From contig NZ_JANIBM010000002.1 in NCBI RefSeq assembly GCF_024505045.1, positions 186,001 through 250,000 on the forward strand: a stretch of 64,000 nucleotides of DNA, in the 5' to 3' direction. The notes below the pieces were generated by a model that was not told the DNA's origin, did no database searches, and saw only the letters and a program-made list of their open reading frames with translations. Below, piece after piece: positions 56,189 through 64,000 of this stretch (within the stretch, counting starts at the first letter, position 1; every line of letters begins with the position of its first letter). A program made the translations under genes and the position numbers. The stretch comes from Methylomonas aurea. GTDB taxonomy: Bacteria; Pseudomonadota; Gammaproteobacteria; Methylococcales; Methylomonadaceae.

Positions 56189-57106
56189 ATGAAATTCCGC
56201 TATTACATTGCCGACGTGTTCACCCGGCAAATCTTCAATGGCGCCCAGATTGCCGTGCTACCGCAGAGCAACGGCCTCAATAGCGAAACGATGGCGGCCA
56301 TCGCCAAGGAATTGAACTTGCCGGAAACGGTATTTCTGTTTCCGAATCTGGGTAGCGCAAACGGCCGGCGCATGCGGATTTTTTCGCCGTTGGGCGAGAT
56401 CCAGTTCGGCGGCCATGCCATCGTCGCCGCGGCGTACGTGTTGGCCGAGTGCGGCGATATCGCGCTGGCCGACCCGGTGACGCCGTTGTTGTTGGAGCAA
56501 AACGTCGGCGTGATCGAAGCCAATGTTTCCAGCGTCGGCGGCAAACCGACCTTGGTGCAATTCAGCCGCCGGGTCAGCGCCGTGGTCGACCGTTTCGCGC
56601 CGCGCGATGAGGAACTGGCGCAGTTCCTCGGACTGCAGATCGCCGATCTGGACCACAAGAAATATACGCCTCGCCTGGTTTCCTGCGGATTTCCGTATCT
56701 GGTAGTACCGGTGTGGAATTACGAATCGGTACGCAAGGCCCGTTTCAATTACGCGGCCTGGAGCCAGTCCAGCGCGCCGCAAACCGCGGCACAGGAAATT
56801 TTATTGTTTGCGCCGAAATCGCCGAATCCGGAAGCCGATTTCACGTTGCGGCTGTTAGGCCCGAACATCGGCATGCATGAAGATCCGCCGGTCGGCAGTG
56901 CAACGCCGGCATTTTGCAGTTACCTGTGTTCCTTTGAGCACACGCGCAAAGGTACCCATGTGTTCGCGGTCGAGCGCGGCCACCATGCCGGCCGCCGCAG
57001 TTTGATTCAATTGGAAATGGATAACAAGCAGCAGGAATATCTGACGGTCCGGGTCGGCGGCCAGGCGGCGATATTTGCCGAAGGTATTATCGATCTGCCG
57101 GATTGA
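56189..57106 (+). CDS. PhzF-family isomerase-like protein
   Basis: A 305-residue PhzF/diaminopimelate-epimerase-fold protein. The catalytic Glu lies in KELNLPETVFLFPN (about residue 47); FSPLGEIQFGGHAIVAAAYVL and DPPVGSATPAFCSYL are the two family motifs, both intact. Members isomerise small cyclic acids (PhzF in phenazine synthesis); no phenazine genes are present. It begins four bases after nirD and is probably part of the nitrite reductase transcript. Function is unknown. Confidence 0.87.
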   Translation: MKFRYYIADVFTRQIFNGAQIAVLPQSNGLNSETMAAIAKELNLPETVFLFPNLGSANGRRMRIFSPLGEIQFGGHAIVAAAYVLAECGDIALADPVTPLLLEQNVGVIEANVSSVGGKPTLVQFSRRVSAVVDRFAPRDEELAQFLGLQIADLDHKKYTPRLVSCGFPYLVVPVWNYESVRKARFNYAAWSQSSAPQTAAQEILLFAPKSPNPEADFTLRLLGPNIGMHEDPPVGSATPAFCSYLCSFEHTRKGTHVFAVERGHHAGRRSLIQLEMDNKQQEYLTVRVGGQAAIFAEGIIDLPD

Positions 57107-57121
57107 ACCGGCGCATTACAG

Positions 57122-57144
57122 GCCGGCGCGATGCGCGCGCCGGC
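57122..57144. terminator. GC-rich hairpin between convergent genes
   Basis: GCCGGCGCG (57122-57130) and CGCGCCGGC (57136-57144) form a nine-pair stem with a five-base loop between the PhzF-like gene and deaD. No T-run follows, so it is at most a weak or factor-assisted terminator. Confidence 0.45.
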
Positions 57145-57157
57145 TGCATTTGCCGGC

Positions 57158-58888
57158 TTATTCCCGGGTTTTACTGCGTTTCGAGGTTGAGCCGACACGC
57201 TTTTTGCTTTTGTCTTTCTTGACCAAAGCCGCGTCGAAACGGGAAATGTTCAACGGCTTGCCGGCGACGCGCACTTTCTTCAGCGCCTGAAACAAATCCT
57301 TGGGCATGCCGGCAGGCAGTTCCACGGTACTGTAGTTTTCCTCGATTTTAATCCGGGCGATATGGTCGCCGTCGATGCCGGTCTCGTTGGCGATCGCACC
57401 GACGATGTTGCCGGGTTTGACGCCGTCGGCGCGGCCGACTTCGATGCGGAACATTTCCATTTCCACCGCGCCGACGCGGCCTTTTTCCCGGCGCGGGCCA
57501 CGTTCGCCGCGCTCGGTTTGCGGTTTGTTGTCGGCATCTTTGCGCGGTTTTTTGCCGCTGTCTTTCAACAATAACGGCGTGTCGCCTTGCAACAGTCTGG
57601 CCAGTGCCGCGGCGATGTCCATCGCCGGGACGTTATGTTCCACCTGGTATTGGTTGATCAATTGCGTATAAAAACTCAGCTCTTCGCCGGCCAGCGTGTC
57701 GGTGATGCGCTGTTTGAACTTGTTGATCCTGGCGTTGTTGATGAACTCGGTCGACGGCAGCTGCATCTCCTCGACTTTCTGTTTGGTGGCCTGTTCGATA
57801 TTGGCCAACAGGCGTTTTTCCCGCGGCGACACGAACAGGATGGCGTCGCCGGTACGGCCGGCACGGCCGGTACGTCCGATACGGTGGATATAGGATTCGG
57901 TATCGTAAGGAATGTCGTAGTTGACGACGTGGGTGATGCGGTCCACATCCAGGCCGCGGGCGGCGACATCGGTCGCGATCAGAATATCCAGCTTGCCGCT
58001 TTTCAGGTTGTCGATCGCGCGTTCGCGCAGCGCTTGCGACATGTCGCCGTTGATCGCCGACGCGGAAAAGCCGCGTGCTTCCAGTTTCTCGGCCACTTCG
58101 ATGGTCGCGGTTTTGGTGCGGACGAAAATGATCATGCCGTCGAAATTTTCCGCTTCCAGGATCCGGGTCAAAGCGTCCATTTTATGCAGGCCGCTGACGA
58201 ACCAGTAACGCTGGCGAATATTGGCCGCCGTGGCGGTTTTGACCTTGATCGTGACCTGTTCCGGGTTGTTCAGATATTGCTGGGCGATTTTGCGGATCTC
58301 GCTTGGCATCGTCGCCGAGAACAGCGCGGTTTGCCGGGTCGGCGGAGTTTGTTCCAGAATCCATTCCACGTCGTCGATGAAGCCCATCCGCAGCATTTCG
58401 TCGGCTTCGTCCAGCACTAAGGTTTGCAATTGGTCCAACTTCAAGGTGCCGCGGCGCATGTGATCCATGACCCGGCCCGGTGTGCCGACGATGACATGCG
58501 CGCCCCGGTTCAGTTGGCGCAATTGGCTGGTGTAATCCTGGCCGCCGTATATCGGCAGGACGTGAAAGCCTTTGATGTGGGCGGCGTAGCATTGAAAGGC
58601 CTCGGCCACCTGGATGGCCAACTCGCGGGTTGGTGCCAGCACCAGCGCTTGCGGGTCTTTTTGCTTGATGTCGATGCGGTTCAGGATGGGCAGGGCGAAG
58701 GCGGCGGTTTTCCCGGTGCCGGTTTGGGCCTGGCCCAACACGTCGCGGCCGGCCATTACGAACGGGATGATTTGAGCTTGAATCGGCGAGGGGGTTTCGT
58801 AACCGACGCTTTCCAGCGCTTTTAGTATCGGATCGGCAAGATTGAGATCTTTAAAGCTAGGCGTGGTTACGGTGGGCGTATCGGACAT
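57158..58888 (-). CDS. deaD: ATP-dependent RNA helicase DeaD (CsdA)
   Basis: A 576-residue DEAD-box helicase. The Q motif region (SFKDLNLADPILKALESVGY), motif I AQTGTGKTAAF, motif II VLDEADEML, SAT, and motif VI HRIGRTGRAGR are intact (residues 1-370). A dimerisation region, a charged basic/acidic linker (about 440-475), a DbpA-type RNA-binding domain (VEMEMFRIEVGRADGVKPGN-like) and a basic tail follow, the CsdA layout. It remodels rRNA in ribosome assembly and mRNA in the cold. A single-gene unit on the minus strand. Confidence 0.93.
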   Translation of the reverse strand: MSDTPTVTTPSFKDLNLADPILKALESVGYETPSPIQAQIIPFVMAGRDVLGQAQTGTGKTAAFALPILNRIDIKQKDPQALVLAPTRELAIQVAEAFQCYAAHIKGFHVLPIYGGQDYTSQLRQLNRGAHVIVGTPGRVMDHMRRGTLKLDQLQTLVLDEADEMLRMGFIDDVEWILEQTPPTRQTALFSATMPSEIRKIAQQYLNNPEQVTIKVKTATAANIRQRYWFVSGLHKMDALTRILEAENFDGMIIFVRTKTATIEVAEKLEARGFSASAINGDMSQALRERAIDNLKSGKLDILIATDVAARGLDVDRITHVVNYDIPYDTESYIHRIGRTGRAGRTGDAILFVSPREKRLLANIEQATKQKVEEMQLPSTEFINNARINKFKQRITDTLAGEELSFYTQLINQYQVEHNVPAMDIAAALARLLQGDTPLLLKDSGKKPRKDADNKPQTERGERGPRREKGRVGAVEMEMFRIEVGRADGVKPGNIVGAIANETGIDGDHIARIKIEENYSTVELPAGMPKDLFQALKKVRVAGKPLNISRFDAALVKKDKSKKRVGSTSKRSKTRE

Positions 58889-59009
58889 TAAAAATACCTG
58901 TAGATGAAAAGAGATCGGCCGGCCGGTAAGCGAGCCATGGCCGGCATTGTAACGCAGTTCGGTCGAATATTGCTTAACTTATTGATAATTACAGAAAAAA
59001 ATCGGTGCG

Positions 59010-59984
59010 CTATGTAGCCCGGTTTGCCGAATAAGTCAGGCAGATAAACAGGAAAAATTGGGCGCCGAAAATTAGGTTGGCCATCAATAAATGCACCGGT
59101 TGGGCGAAGGCCGGAAAACCTAAGCGATCCAGGCTGACTCCGGCCAGGATGGCCGTCACGATCAAACCGGCCAGGACATAGCCCAGTCGCAACAACAGGC
59201 TGCCGGCGGCGGCTTGCTCGCGGATTTTCCAAACCAGCCACAGGTTGGTAAACAGAATGATCGACGAAAACGAGCGGTGGACGTAGAAGATGATCGGAAA
59301 ACTGTCGCGCCAGTATTGGCGTTCGATATAGCTGTGCTCGTGAGCGATGTAGTCGACCGCTTCCCGCACCTGGGTACCCATCGCAATTTGCAGTAAGGTC
59401 ATGCCCATCGCCACTTTCAAAACTGTCGCAAAACGCGGCGTCAGCCAATATGTGTCTATCGCCTGAAGCAGGGGTTTCTGCGAGCGGGCGATGGCATAAA
59501 TCAGCAGCGCGACGATGCCCAGGGCCAGCAGCATGTGTAGCGTAATCATCAGCGGTTTCAAGTTGCTGGCTACGACGGCCGAGCCGAGCCAGCCTTGAAA
59601 ACCGACCAAAAAGAACACCGACAGCGCCAGATAAAAAATAGTCTTGTCGGCCTGCAAATAGATGCGCGAAGACCAGGCCGTCAGGAAAATCAAGAAACCG
59701 ATCGTCACGCCGACCAGTCGGTTGGTATATTCGGTCCAGGTTTTCACCGGATTGAAGGCGGTATTTTCGTAACCGCGCGCGGCATAAATTTCGTGGTAAT
59801 TGGCCGGTAGTTGCGATTCGTCGGTGGGCGGCACCCATTGGCCGAAGCAGGTTGGCCAGTCCGGACAACCCATGCCGGCGCCGGAGGCGCGGACGATGCC
59901 ACCGACCAGAATCACAAAATAAACGGCAAAGATTGTCAGCGCACCTAAGCGGCGAAAACGGGCGGCAGCCTGATCGTCTATCAT
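59010..59984 (-). CDS. ctaA: Heme A synthase CtaA/Cox15
   Basis: A 324-residue membrane protein from ATG 59984 (MIDDQAAARFRRLGALTIFA) with eight predicted transmembrane helices. Conserved features: GGIVRASGAGMGCPDWPTCFG in the first loop, EYTNRLVGVTIGF, TLHMLLALG, FYVHRSFSS and QPVHLLMAN with the heme-binding His residues. It converts heme O to heme A for cytochrome oxidase. The in-frame region up to 60482 belongs to the antisense of an HDOD gene and is not coding. ctaB and oxidase genes are not here. Confidence 0.93.
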   Translation of the reverse strand: MIDDQAAARFRRLGALTIFAVYFVILVGGIVRASGAGMGCPDWPTCFGQWVPPTDESQLPANYHEIYAARGYENTAFNPVKTWTEYTNRLVGVTIGFLIFLTAWSSRIYLQADKTIFYLALSVFFLVGFQGWLGSAVVASNLKPLMITLHMLLALGIVALLIYAIARSQKPLLQAIDTYWLTPRFATVLKVAMGMTLLQIAMGTQVREAVDYIAHEHSYIERQYWRDSFPIIFYVHRSFSSIILFTNLWLVWKIREQAAAGSLLLRLGYVLAGLIVTAILAGVSLDRLGFPAFAQPVHLLMANLIFGAQFFLFICLTYSANRAT

Positions 59985-59995
59985 AGCGGTAAAAC

Positions 59996-60838
59996 TTATA
60001 GAAACATGGATTGAGCGAGTTCGATTTCTTCGGATACGCCTTCGATTTCCAATATCTCGGCATCGGTTTGCAGGCCCAGTTTGGCAAAGGCCGGGACCGT
60101 GCTCCAATCGACTCGGCAGGCGGGGTGGTCGGTGCCGGCGATACTTTGCAGAAAGGCAACCTGCACCAGATCCACATAATCGGCTTGCGGACCGGCGTCG
60201 CGTTGAAAATTTACGTATTCCGAGGGAACCAATTTCAATTCTTCCGGAAAATTCCAGGTATTCATGATGATTTTGCCAACGTGCGGGTGGGCTTTTTCCA
60301 ACAATTTGTCTAGACGGGAAGGGCTGTCGCGGAACTCGGGAATCTTTTCGACCAAGGTCAATATGGGCAGTTTGCCGATTTGGTGGATAAGACCCGCCAG
60401 CATTGCTTCGTCGGCATTCAGGTGCGGTACAAAGGCGCTCAACGCCCGCGCAATTGCAGAAACGTTGACCCCTTGTTCCCAAGTACTGCGAAAGTAGGCT
60501 TCCAGTAATGCGCTGGTTGGTTTGAACATTTGCTGCATGATCAAACTGGTGATCAAAGTACGGATGGTATTGTTACCGAGCCGGGTCACCGCCATGTGAA
60601 TGTTTTTGATTTCAACCGCGCCGCGATATAACGGGCTGTTGGAAACCTGAATCAAACGCGCAGAGATTGCCGCATCGGTGGCGATGATTTCTGCCAGGCT
60701 CTGTGCAGTGGCGTCACCCTTGCTGACCGCGTCTCTGACTTTAATTGCCACATCCGGCAGCGTAGGCAATACCAGGCGATTGGCGTCCAATTCCTCTTGT
60801 ACGTGAACCAGAAAGTCTTGAACCGATTTGAATTGCAT
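59996..60838 (-). CDS. HDOD-domain signalling protein
   Basis: A 280-residue protein built almost entirely of one HDOD domain (LPTLPDVAIKVRDAVSK, IIATDAAISARLIQVSNSPLY, HMAVTRLGNNTIRTLITSLIM, LAGLIHQIGKLPILTL). The HD-type metal ligands are largely missing, as in HDOD proteins, which act by protein contacts in signalling rather than as phosphodiesterases. It lies between ygfZ and ctaA on the same strand (11-base gap to ctaA start), and a second HDOD gene lies 1.4 kb away on the other strand. Confidence 0.88.
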   Translation of the reverse strand: MQFKSVQDFLVHVQEELDANRLVLPTLPDVAIKVRDAVSKGDATAQSLAEIIATDAAISARLIQVSNSPLYRGAVEIKNIHMAVTRLGNNTIRTLITSLIMQQMFKPTSALLEAYFRSTWEQGVNVSAIARALSAFVPHLNADEAMLAGLIHQIGKLPILTLVEKIPEFRDSPSRLDKLLEKAHPHVGKIIMNTWNFPEELKLVPSEYVNFQRDAGPQADYVDLVQVAFLQSIAGTDHPACRVDWSTVPAFAKLGLQTDAEILEIEGVSEEIELAQSMFL

Positions 60839-60851
60839 GAATGAATTTCCG

Positions 60852-61793
60852 TTATTGAGCTGAAACCAGCGTCAATTGCGCGTGGTTATCGCCGTCAAGT
60901 ATAAGGTTTTTTGGCATGCCATCAACTATTTGCAGGACTAGCAAAAGACGTGTTTCGCCGTCATAGGACGCTGCGGTTAGCACGGAGCCGAGGGTTCGGT
61001 TGCTGTCGTCAACTACTGCCGAGCCCGGTTGCGGAAGGTCGGTGCCCGAGAAGCCGGCGAGAAATAACGCGCGTTTCACTTTGCCCAGGTAGTGGGTGCG
61101 GGCGACAATTTCCTGGCCGGTATAGCAACCTTTGCTAAAACTGATGCCGCCAAGTTGGTCAATGTTCAACATCTGCGGAATATGCTGTTCCGACTGTTCC
61201 GGACCGAACCAAGGTAAACCGGAGGTGATGTCGTGGTAGCGCCATTCGTCCGAAGAACCGAATACAACCCCCGGTTTCGCGGTCAATTCCGCGATTCTTT
61301 CCGTTGCCCGGTTTTCCGGTAAAAGCCATAAAAACCGGCTGTTTGCGGGTAGTTTGACCAGTGGCTCGGGAGACAACGTTACGGCAAAATCGGTTTCAGG
61401 CGGGTTGAGGCCGGCCGCTAGGCTCGCAGCCCCTGACATTCCGTAAATCGTCAACCGGTTATCCCGCTCCAATTGCACTTTAGCGCGCAATACATACCGG
61501 TGCAATTTAGTGAAAACGGTGTCGCGCAGTCCGGCCGGGAGCACTAACACAAAACCTTGCGGTGTTTTTACGACCAACAATGTACTGATTACTCGGCCTT
61601 TGGCGTTGCAAAAAGCGGCTATGCTGGCTCGACACTCGGTGAGCTCATGAATGTCGCAGGTCAGTTGGCCTTGCAAAAAGCCGGCAGCGTCGGCGCCGGC
61701 GACTTCGATGGCGGTGAGTCCGGTGTCGCCATATATTTTTTGGGGAATTGTCGCTTGTTCTGCTGCCGATGCCGGCATAGGGTCTACAATCAT
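60852..61793 (-). CDS. ygfZ: Folate-dependent iron-sulfur protein YgfZ
   Basis: A 313-residue protein of the GcvT-like YgfZ family. The signature KGCYTGQEIVARTHYLGKVKR (about residue 227; core KGCYTGQEI with the reactive Cys) is complete. FLQGQLTCDI near the start and FCNAKGRVISTLLV are typical. YgfZ helps assemble or repair certain Fe-S enzymes with tetrahydrofolate. It is divergent from the ygfX-like gene, a recurrent gammaproteobacterial neighbourhood, although sdhE is not seen between them. Confidence 0.93.
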   Translation of the reverse strand: MIVDPMPASAAEQATIPQKIYGDTGLTAIEVAGADAAGFLQGQLTCDIHELTECRASIAAFCNAKGRVISTLLVVKTPQGFVLVLPAGLRDTVFTKLHRYVLRAKVQLERDNRLTIYGMSGAASLAAGLNPPETDFAVTLSPEPLVKLPANSRFLWLLPENRATERIAELTAKPGVVFGSSDEWRYHDITSGLPWFGPEQSEQHIPQMLNIDQLGGISFSKGCYTGQEIVARTHYLGKVKRALFLAGFSGTDLPQPGSAVVDDSNRTLGSVLTAASYDGETRLLLVLQIVDGMPKNLILDGDNHAQLTLVSAQ

Positions 61794-61856
61794 GTCACTG
61801 TCTAAATCATTATCGGTCCGGCTAGTTTACCCCAGGCGGAACAAGGCGACGGGATT

Positions 61857-62291
61857 GTGTACAAAAATATCGAGCAGAGCGTAGATTTTCGTTTAGGCGT
61901 TTCCAGGCAACGCCGATTGTGTGTTAGTTTCTCGCACCTTGCGGCGCTGGCTGCATGCTGGCTGAATTCGCTCCCACTGGTTTGCCGGCTCGGATTGACC
62001 GTTGTGGTTTTTTTGAGTTGGTTTGCGGCGGTCTGGGCCGAAAACAGGTCTAACATGGTTTTACGTTACAGTCAGCAGCGCGGATGGTCGGTTCAAGAAG
62101 GCCGCCACGATTCTCAGCCGATTCGTTTGCGGAATACGTGCGTAGTTACCCGGATGCTGGTGGCACTTCATTGGATCGGCGAAAGCGATATCCGGGGCGC
62201 GCGGGTAGTGTTCCCAGATATGCTGAAGCCCGACGAATTTCGCAGATTGTTGGTTTGTTTGAAAATTACTGATATTGGCTACGACGCATGA
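61857..62291 (+). CDS. YgfX/CptA-like membrane protein
   Basis: A 144-residue protein from GTG 61857. Two short hydrophobic segments (about residues 22-40 and 44-60) are followed by a soluble C-terminal part with LRYSQQRGWSVQEG, HWIGESDIRGARVVFPDML and FRRLLVCLKI, matching YgfX (CptA) layout. YgfX was first called a toxin acting on cytoskeletal proteins and is paired with SdhE/CptB; here no sdhE is adjacent, and the partner position is taken by an HDOD gene overlapping its stop (ATGA). Identification rests on size, topology and ygfZ neighbourhood. Confidence 0.68.
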   Translation: MYKNIEQSVDFRLGVSRQRRLCVSFSHLAALAACWLNSLPLVCRLGLTVVVFLSWFAAVWAENRSNMVLRYSQQRGWSVQEGRHDSQPIRLRNTCVVTRMLVALHWIGESDIRGARVVFPDMLKPDEFRRLLVCLKITDIGYDA

Positions 62292-63157
62292 ATGGAAACG
62301 CCCAGAGCATCCCTTTGCAGGTTGGTTCATTGAAGAATCTGCCGGCGCTACCCGAGGCGAGTATGCGGATACTGGCCGCCGTCAATACCCCCGACATATC
62401 GATCGACAAATTGACCTCCATTCTGGCGCTATCGCCGGGTTTGGTTGCTAGGCTACTGGGTTTGGCAAATTCCGCTTATTTTGCCCGCGGCGCCGTTGTC
62501 AGCGATTTGCGTACGGCCATTTTCCAGGTGCTGGGTTTGGATTTGGTCAAATCTCTGGCGTTGGGTATCGTGCTTAACGTGCAGTTCGACACTAGCAAAT
62601 GCCAGCAATTCGATAGCGAACGGTTTTGGAGCGAATCCTTGTTGACCGCCGTTTCCGCACAAAAACTGGCGGTTGGCCGCCGGCAACTGCAAGGTTTCTC
62701 CTCATCCACGGTTTACACTGGCGGCCTGTTGTTGAATATCGGCATGTTGGCTCTGGCGTTTCTGTTGCCAGACCAACTAAATAGCATACTGGTCAAGTGC
62801 AGTGCCTCGGGCTTAGCGGTCGGCGAGGAGATAGCCCGGCAACTCGGGCATAGCCATCACCAGCTTGGTTATGTCCTGTTGAACAAGTGGCAACTGCCGA
62901 CGGTGTACCAATCGTTACTGTTTAATTACGGACAGCTCGATTTTGTCGGCCACGAGCGAGCTCTGTTGGTTTTGCTCAGATTATCGCGCCAATTGAGCAG
63001 TAATATCTGTTCCGGAACGGCGATTGGCCAAGACGTTGTCGATGTGGCTTGCCATGAGTTGGAATTGTCCACAGAAGCCATTGAGAAAGTGATCGAATGG
63101 CTGGGGCAAAACAAACAAGCTGTGGACAGTTTGGCCGGCATCATGGGGGAGCGATGA
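62288..63157 (+). CDS. HDOD-domain signalling protein (second copy)
   Basis: A 289-residue HDOD protein: LPALPEASMRILAAVNTPD, ALSPGLVARLLGLANSAYF, AIFQVLGLDLVKSLALGI, YTGGLLLNIGMLAL and QLGHSHHQLGYVLLNKWQLP. It shares the domain with the protein encoded at 59996-60838 but is not a recent duplicate by eye. Its start overlaps the ygfX-like stop and its stop overlaps the next start, both as ATGA, so it is tightly coupled to the downstream GAF-GGDEF gene and probably acts in the same c-di-GMP signalling path. Confidence 0.87.
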   Translation: MNGNAQSIPLQVGSLKNLPALPEASMRILAAVNTPDISIDKLTSILALSPGLVARLLGLANSAYFARGAVVSDLRTAIFQVLGLDLVKSLALGIVLNVQFDTSKCQQFDSERFWSESLLTAVSAQKLAVGRRQLQGFSSSTVYTGGLLLNIGMLALAFLLPDQLNSILVKCSASGLAVGEEIARQLGHSHHQLGYVLLNKWQLPTVYQSLLFNYGQLDFVGHERALLVLLRLSRQLSSNICSGTAIGQDVVDVACHELELSTEAIEKVIEWLGQNKQAVDSLAGIMGER

Positions 63158-64000
63158 GCCCGCAAGCCGCCGATACAAGCGCCGAACAACCCGGCGGCGT
63201 GCATGATCTGGTAATCGACTTGTTCAATGCCTTGTCGGCGATAAAACAATTGTCGGAACTCGATTGCCAGATTGACGACGAGACAAAATTGGTAAAACAG
63301 GCACTGGCCAGTTTGATTCAATACCAAGATATGGAGCGTTGTTCGTTTTTCATGTTGGATGATGCCGGGATGTTGACCAATTTGACCGGAATTAGCGTGG
63401 AAGAATCGCTGCAAGCGCCTGCGGTCCGCGGTAAGCCGTTGACGTTCAAAGTCGGAGAGGGGGTGATCGGTATGGCGGCTGCCAGCGGCGAGTTGCAGCA
63501 TTGCCGCAATTGCGCGGAAGATGCGCGTTTTGAAAAATCGTCGGCTGTGGCTTTGCCCGGATCGCTGATCAGCGTGCCGGTTTTTACCCTAAACCGGCAT
63601 CTGATCGGTGTATTGAACGTATCGCACCCGCAACCGTTTTACTTCACCGATTGGCATATCCGGTTGCTGGAAGTCTATAAAAACATCCTCGGCCAACTGA
63701 TCACCACGCGACGGTTGGTACGGCAAATGGAGCGACAAATCGCCTCGCGGACGGCGGAGCTGGAAACGCTGGTGGCCGAAACCAACCAGCTCAAAGAGCA
63801 TTTCGCCAGCATGTCGATGCACGATCAATTGACAGGCTTGCACAACCGGCGTTTTTTCTACGACCAAGTCGAAATTGCGATTGCCCAGCACACACGGTAC
63901 CGTACCAGCCTCTGCTTACTGGTGCTTGATATCGATCATTTCAAAGTCATCAACGACCGTTTCGGCCATTTGTTCGGCGACCAGGTTTTGGTCGGCGTCG
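63154..64000 (+). CDS. GAF-GGDEF diguanylate cyclase, 3' truncated by window edge
   Basis: About 282 residues are visible. A GAF domain occupies about residues 30-185 (CSFFMLDDAGMLTNL, VGEGVIGMAAASGELQHCRN, SVPVFTLNRHLIGVLNVSHP), a coiled coil about 190-215, and the GGDEF domain starts at about 221 (HDQLTGLHNRRFF, LVLDIDHFKVINDRFGHLFG). The GGDEF motif itself lies beyond the window, so activity cannot be judged. There are no transmembrane segments, so it is a cytoplasmic sensor. ATGA overlap couples it to the HDOD gene. Confidence 0.88.
   Translation, partial: MSPQAADTSAEQPGGVHDLVIDLFNALSAIKQLSELDCQIDDETKLVKQALASLIQYQDMERCSFFMLDDAGMLTNLTGISVEESLQAPAVRGKPLTFKVGEGVIGMAAASGELQHCRNCAEDARFEKSSAVALPGSLISVPVFTLNRHLIGVLNVSHPQPFYFTDWHIRLLEVYKNILGQLITTRRLVRQMERQIASRTAELETLVAETNQLKEHFASMSMHDQLTGLHNRRFFYDQVEIAIAQHTRYRTSLCLLVLDIDHFKVINDRFGHLFGDQVLVGV

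Noticed and set aside
58888-60177. 429-codon open frame on the minus strand
   Set aside because: Shadow of ctaA in another frame; the CtaA frame has all conserved His residues.
1-64000. CRISPR array, prophage or insertion sequence
   Set aside because: No regularly spaced repeats, phage structural genes or transposase were found in the window.

Overview
The window reads as one continuous chromosomal segment of a gammaproteobacterium with moderately high GC and dense, short-spaced operons. The protein set (XpsF-N-type type II secretion operon, NAD-type isocitrate dehydrogenase next to AcnB, YgfZ/YgfX, BamE-Fur, Lol, Aas-LplT, NirBD, many c-di-GMP proteins) fits a Methylomonas-like methanotroph of the Methylococcales. 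No methane-oxidation gene lies in the window, so this placement is inference from gene content and style.

Layout. 1-6351 (minus): type II secretion operon gspF-G-H-I-J-K-L-M and a truncated XpsN/GspC-like gene. 6710-9977 (plus): a MASE3-PAS-GGDEF-EAL gene broken by a frameshift. 10070-14069: AEC permease, a CinA-like protein with a degenerate C-terminal half, and ABC-F ATPase Uup, all overlapping. 14284-17828: exported GH3 beta-glucosidase and an FHS-family sugar permease. 18144-20353 (minus): a two-gene ABC exporter. 20606-24845: icd, an inserted Uma2-like gene and acnB, closed by a strong terminator. 24941-29414 (minus): exopolysaccharide export operon (OMA protein, AT-rich outer-membrane barrel, GumC-like chain-length protein, BY-kinase-like ATPase with a non-canonical P-loop). 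29635-32445: HopJ-like protein, a DAO-type flavoenzyme overlapping a YtqB/MnmM-like methyltransferase, PpnP and an NYN protein. 32466-35487: bamE/fur and lolC-lolD. 35488-36677: about 1.2 kb with no convincing gene. 36678-42055: TonB receptor, YfiR-like periplasmic protein and a YfiN-like GGDEF-EAL protein. 42406-42482: tRNA-Asp. 42605-47561: Hsp20, Nudix, TetR, lplT and aas. 47844-50516: GH30 glycosidase and proA. 50822-57106: nitrogen region, with nasT-like antiterminator and nitrate/nitrite transporter leftward and nirB-nirD-PhzF rightward. 57158-64000: DEAD-box helicase, ctaA, HDOD protein, ygfZ, then ygfX, HDOD and GAF-GGDEF.

Themes. Four genes for c-di-GMP or HDOD signalling lie in conserved-looking contexts, the best being the TonB receptor-YfiR-YfiN module, which could couple an outer-membrane ligand to c-di-GMP. 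The nirBD upstream region shows an NtrC-type palindrome, a sigma54-like promoter and an intrinsic terminator in the leader, opposite a gene for an ANTAR antiterminator; this is a readable two-layer nitrogen control circuit. The flavoenzyme-MnmM pair may be a two-gene route to the mnm5 group of tRNA wobble uridine.
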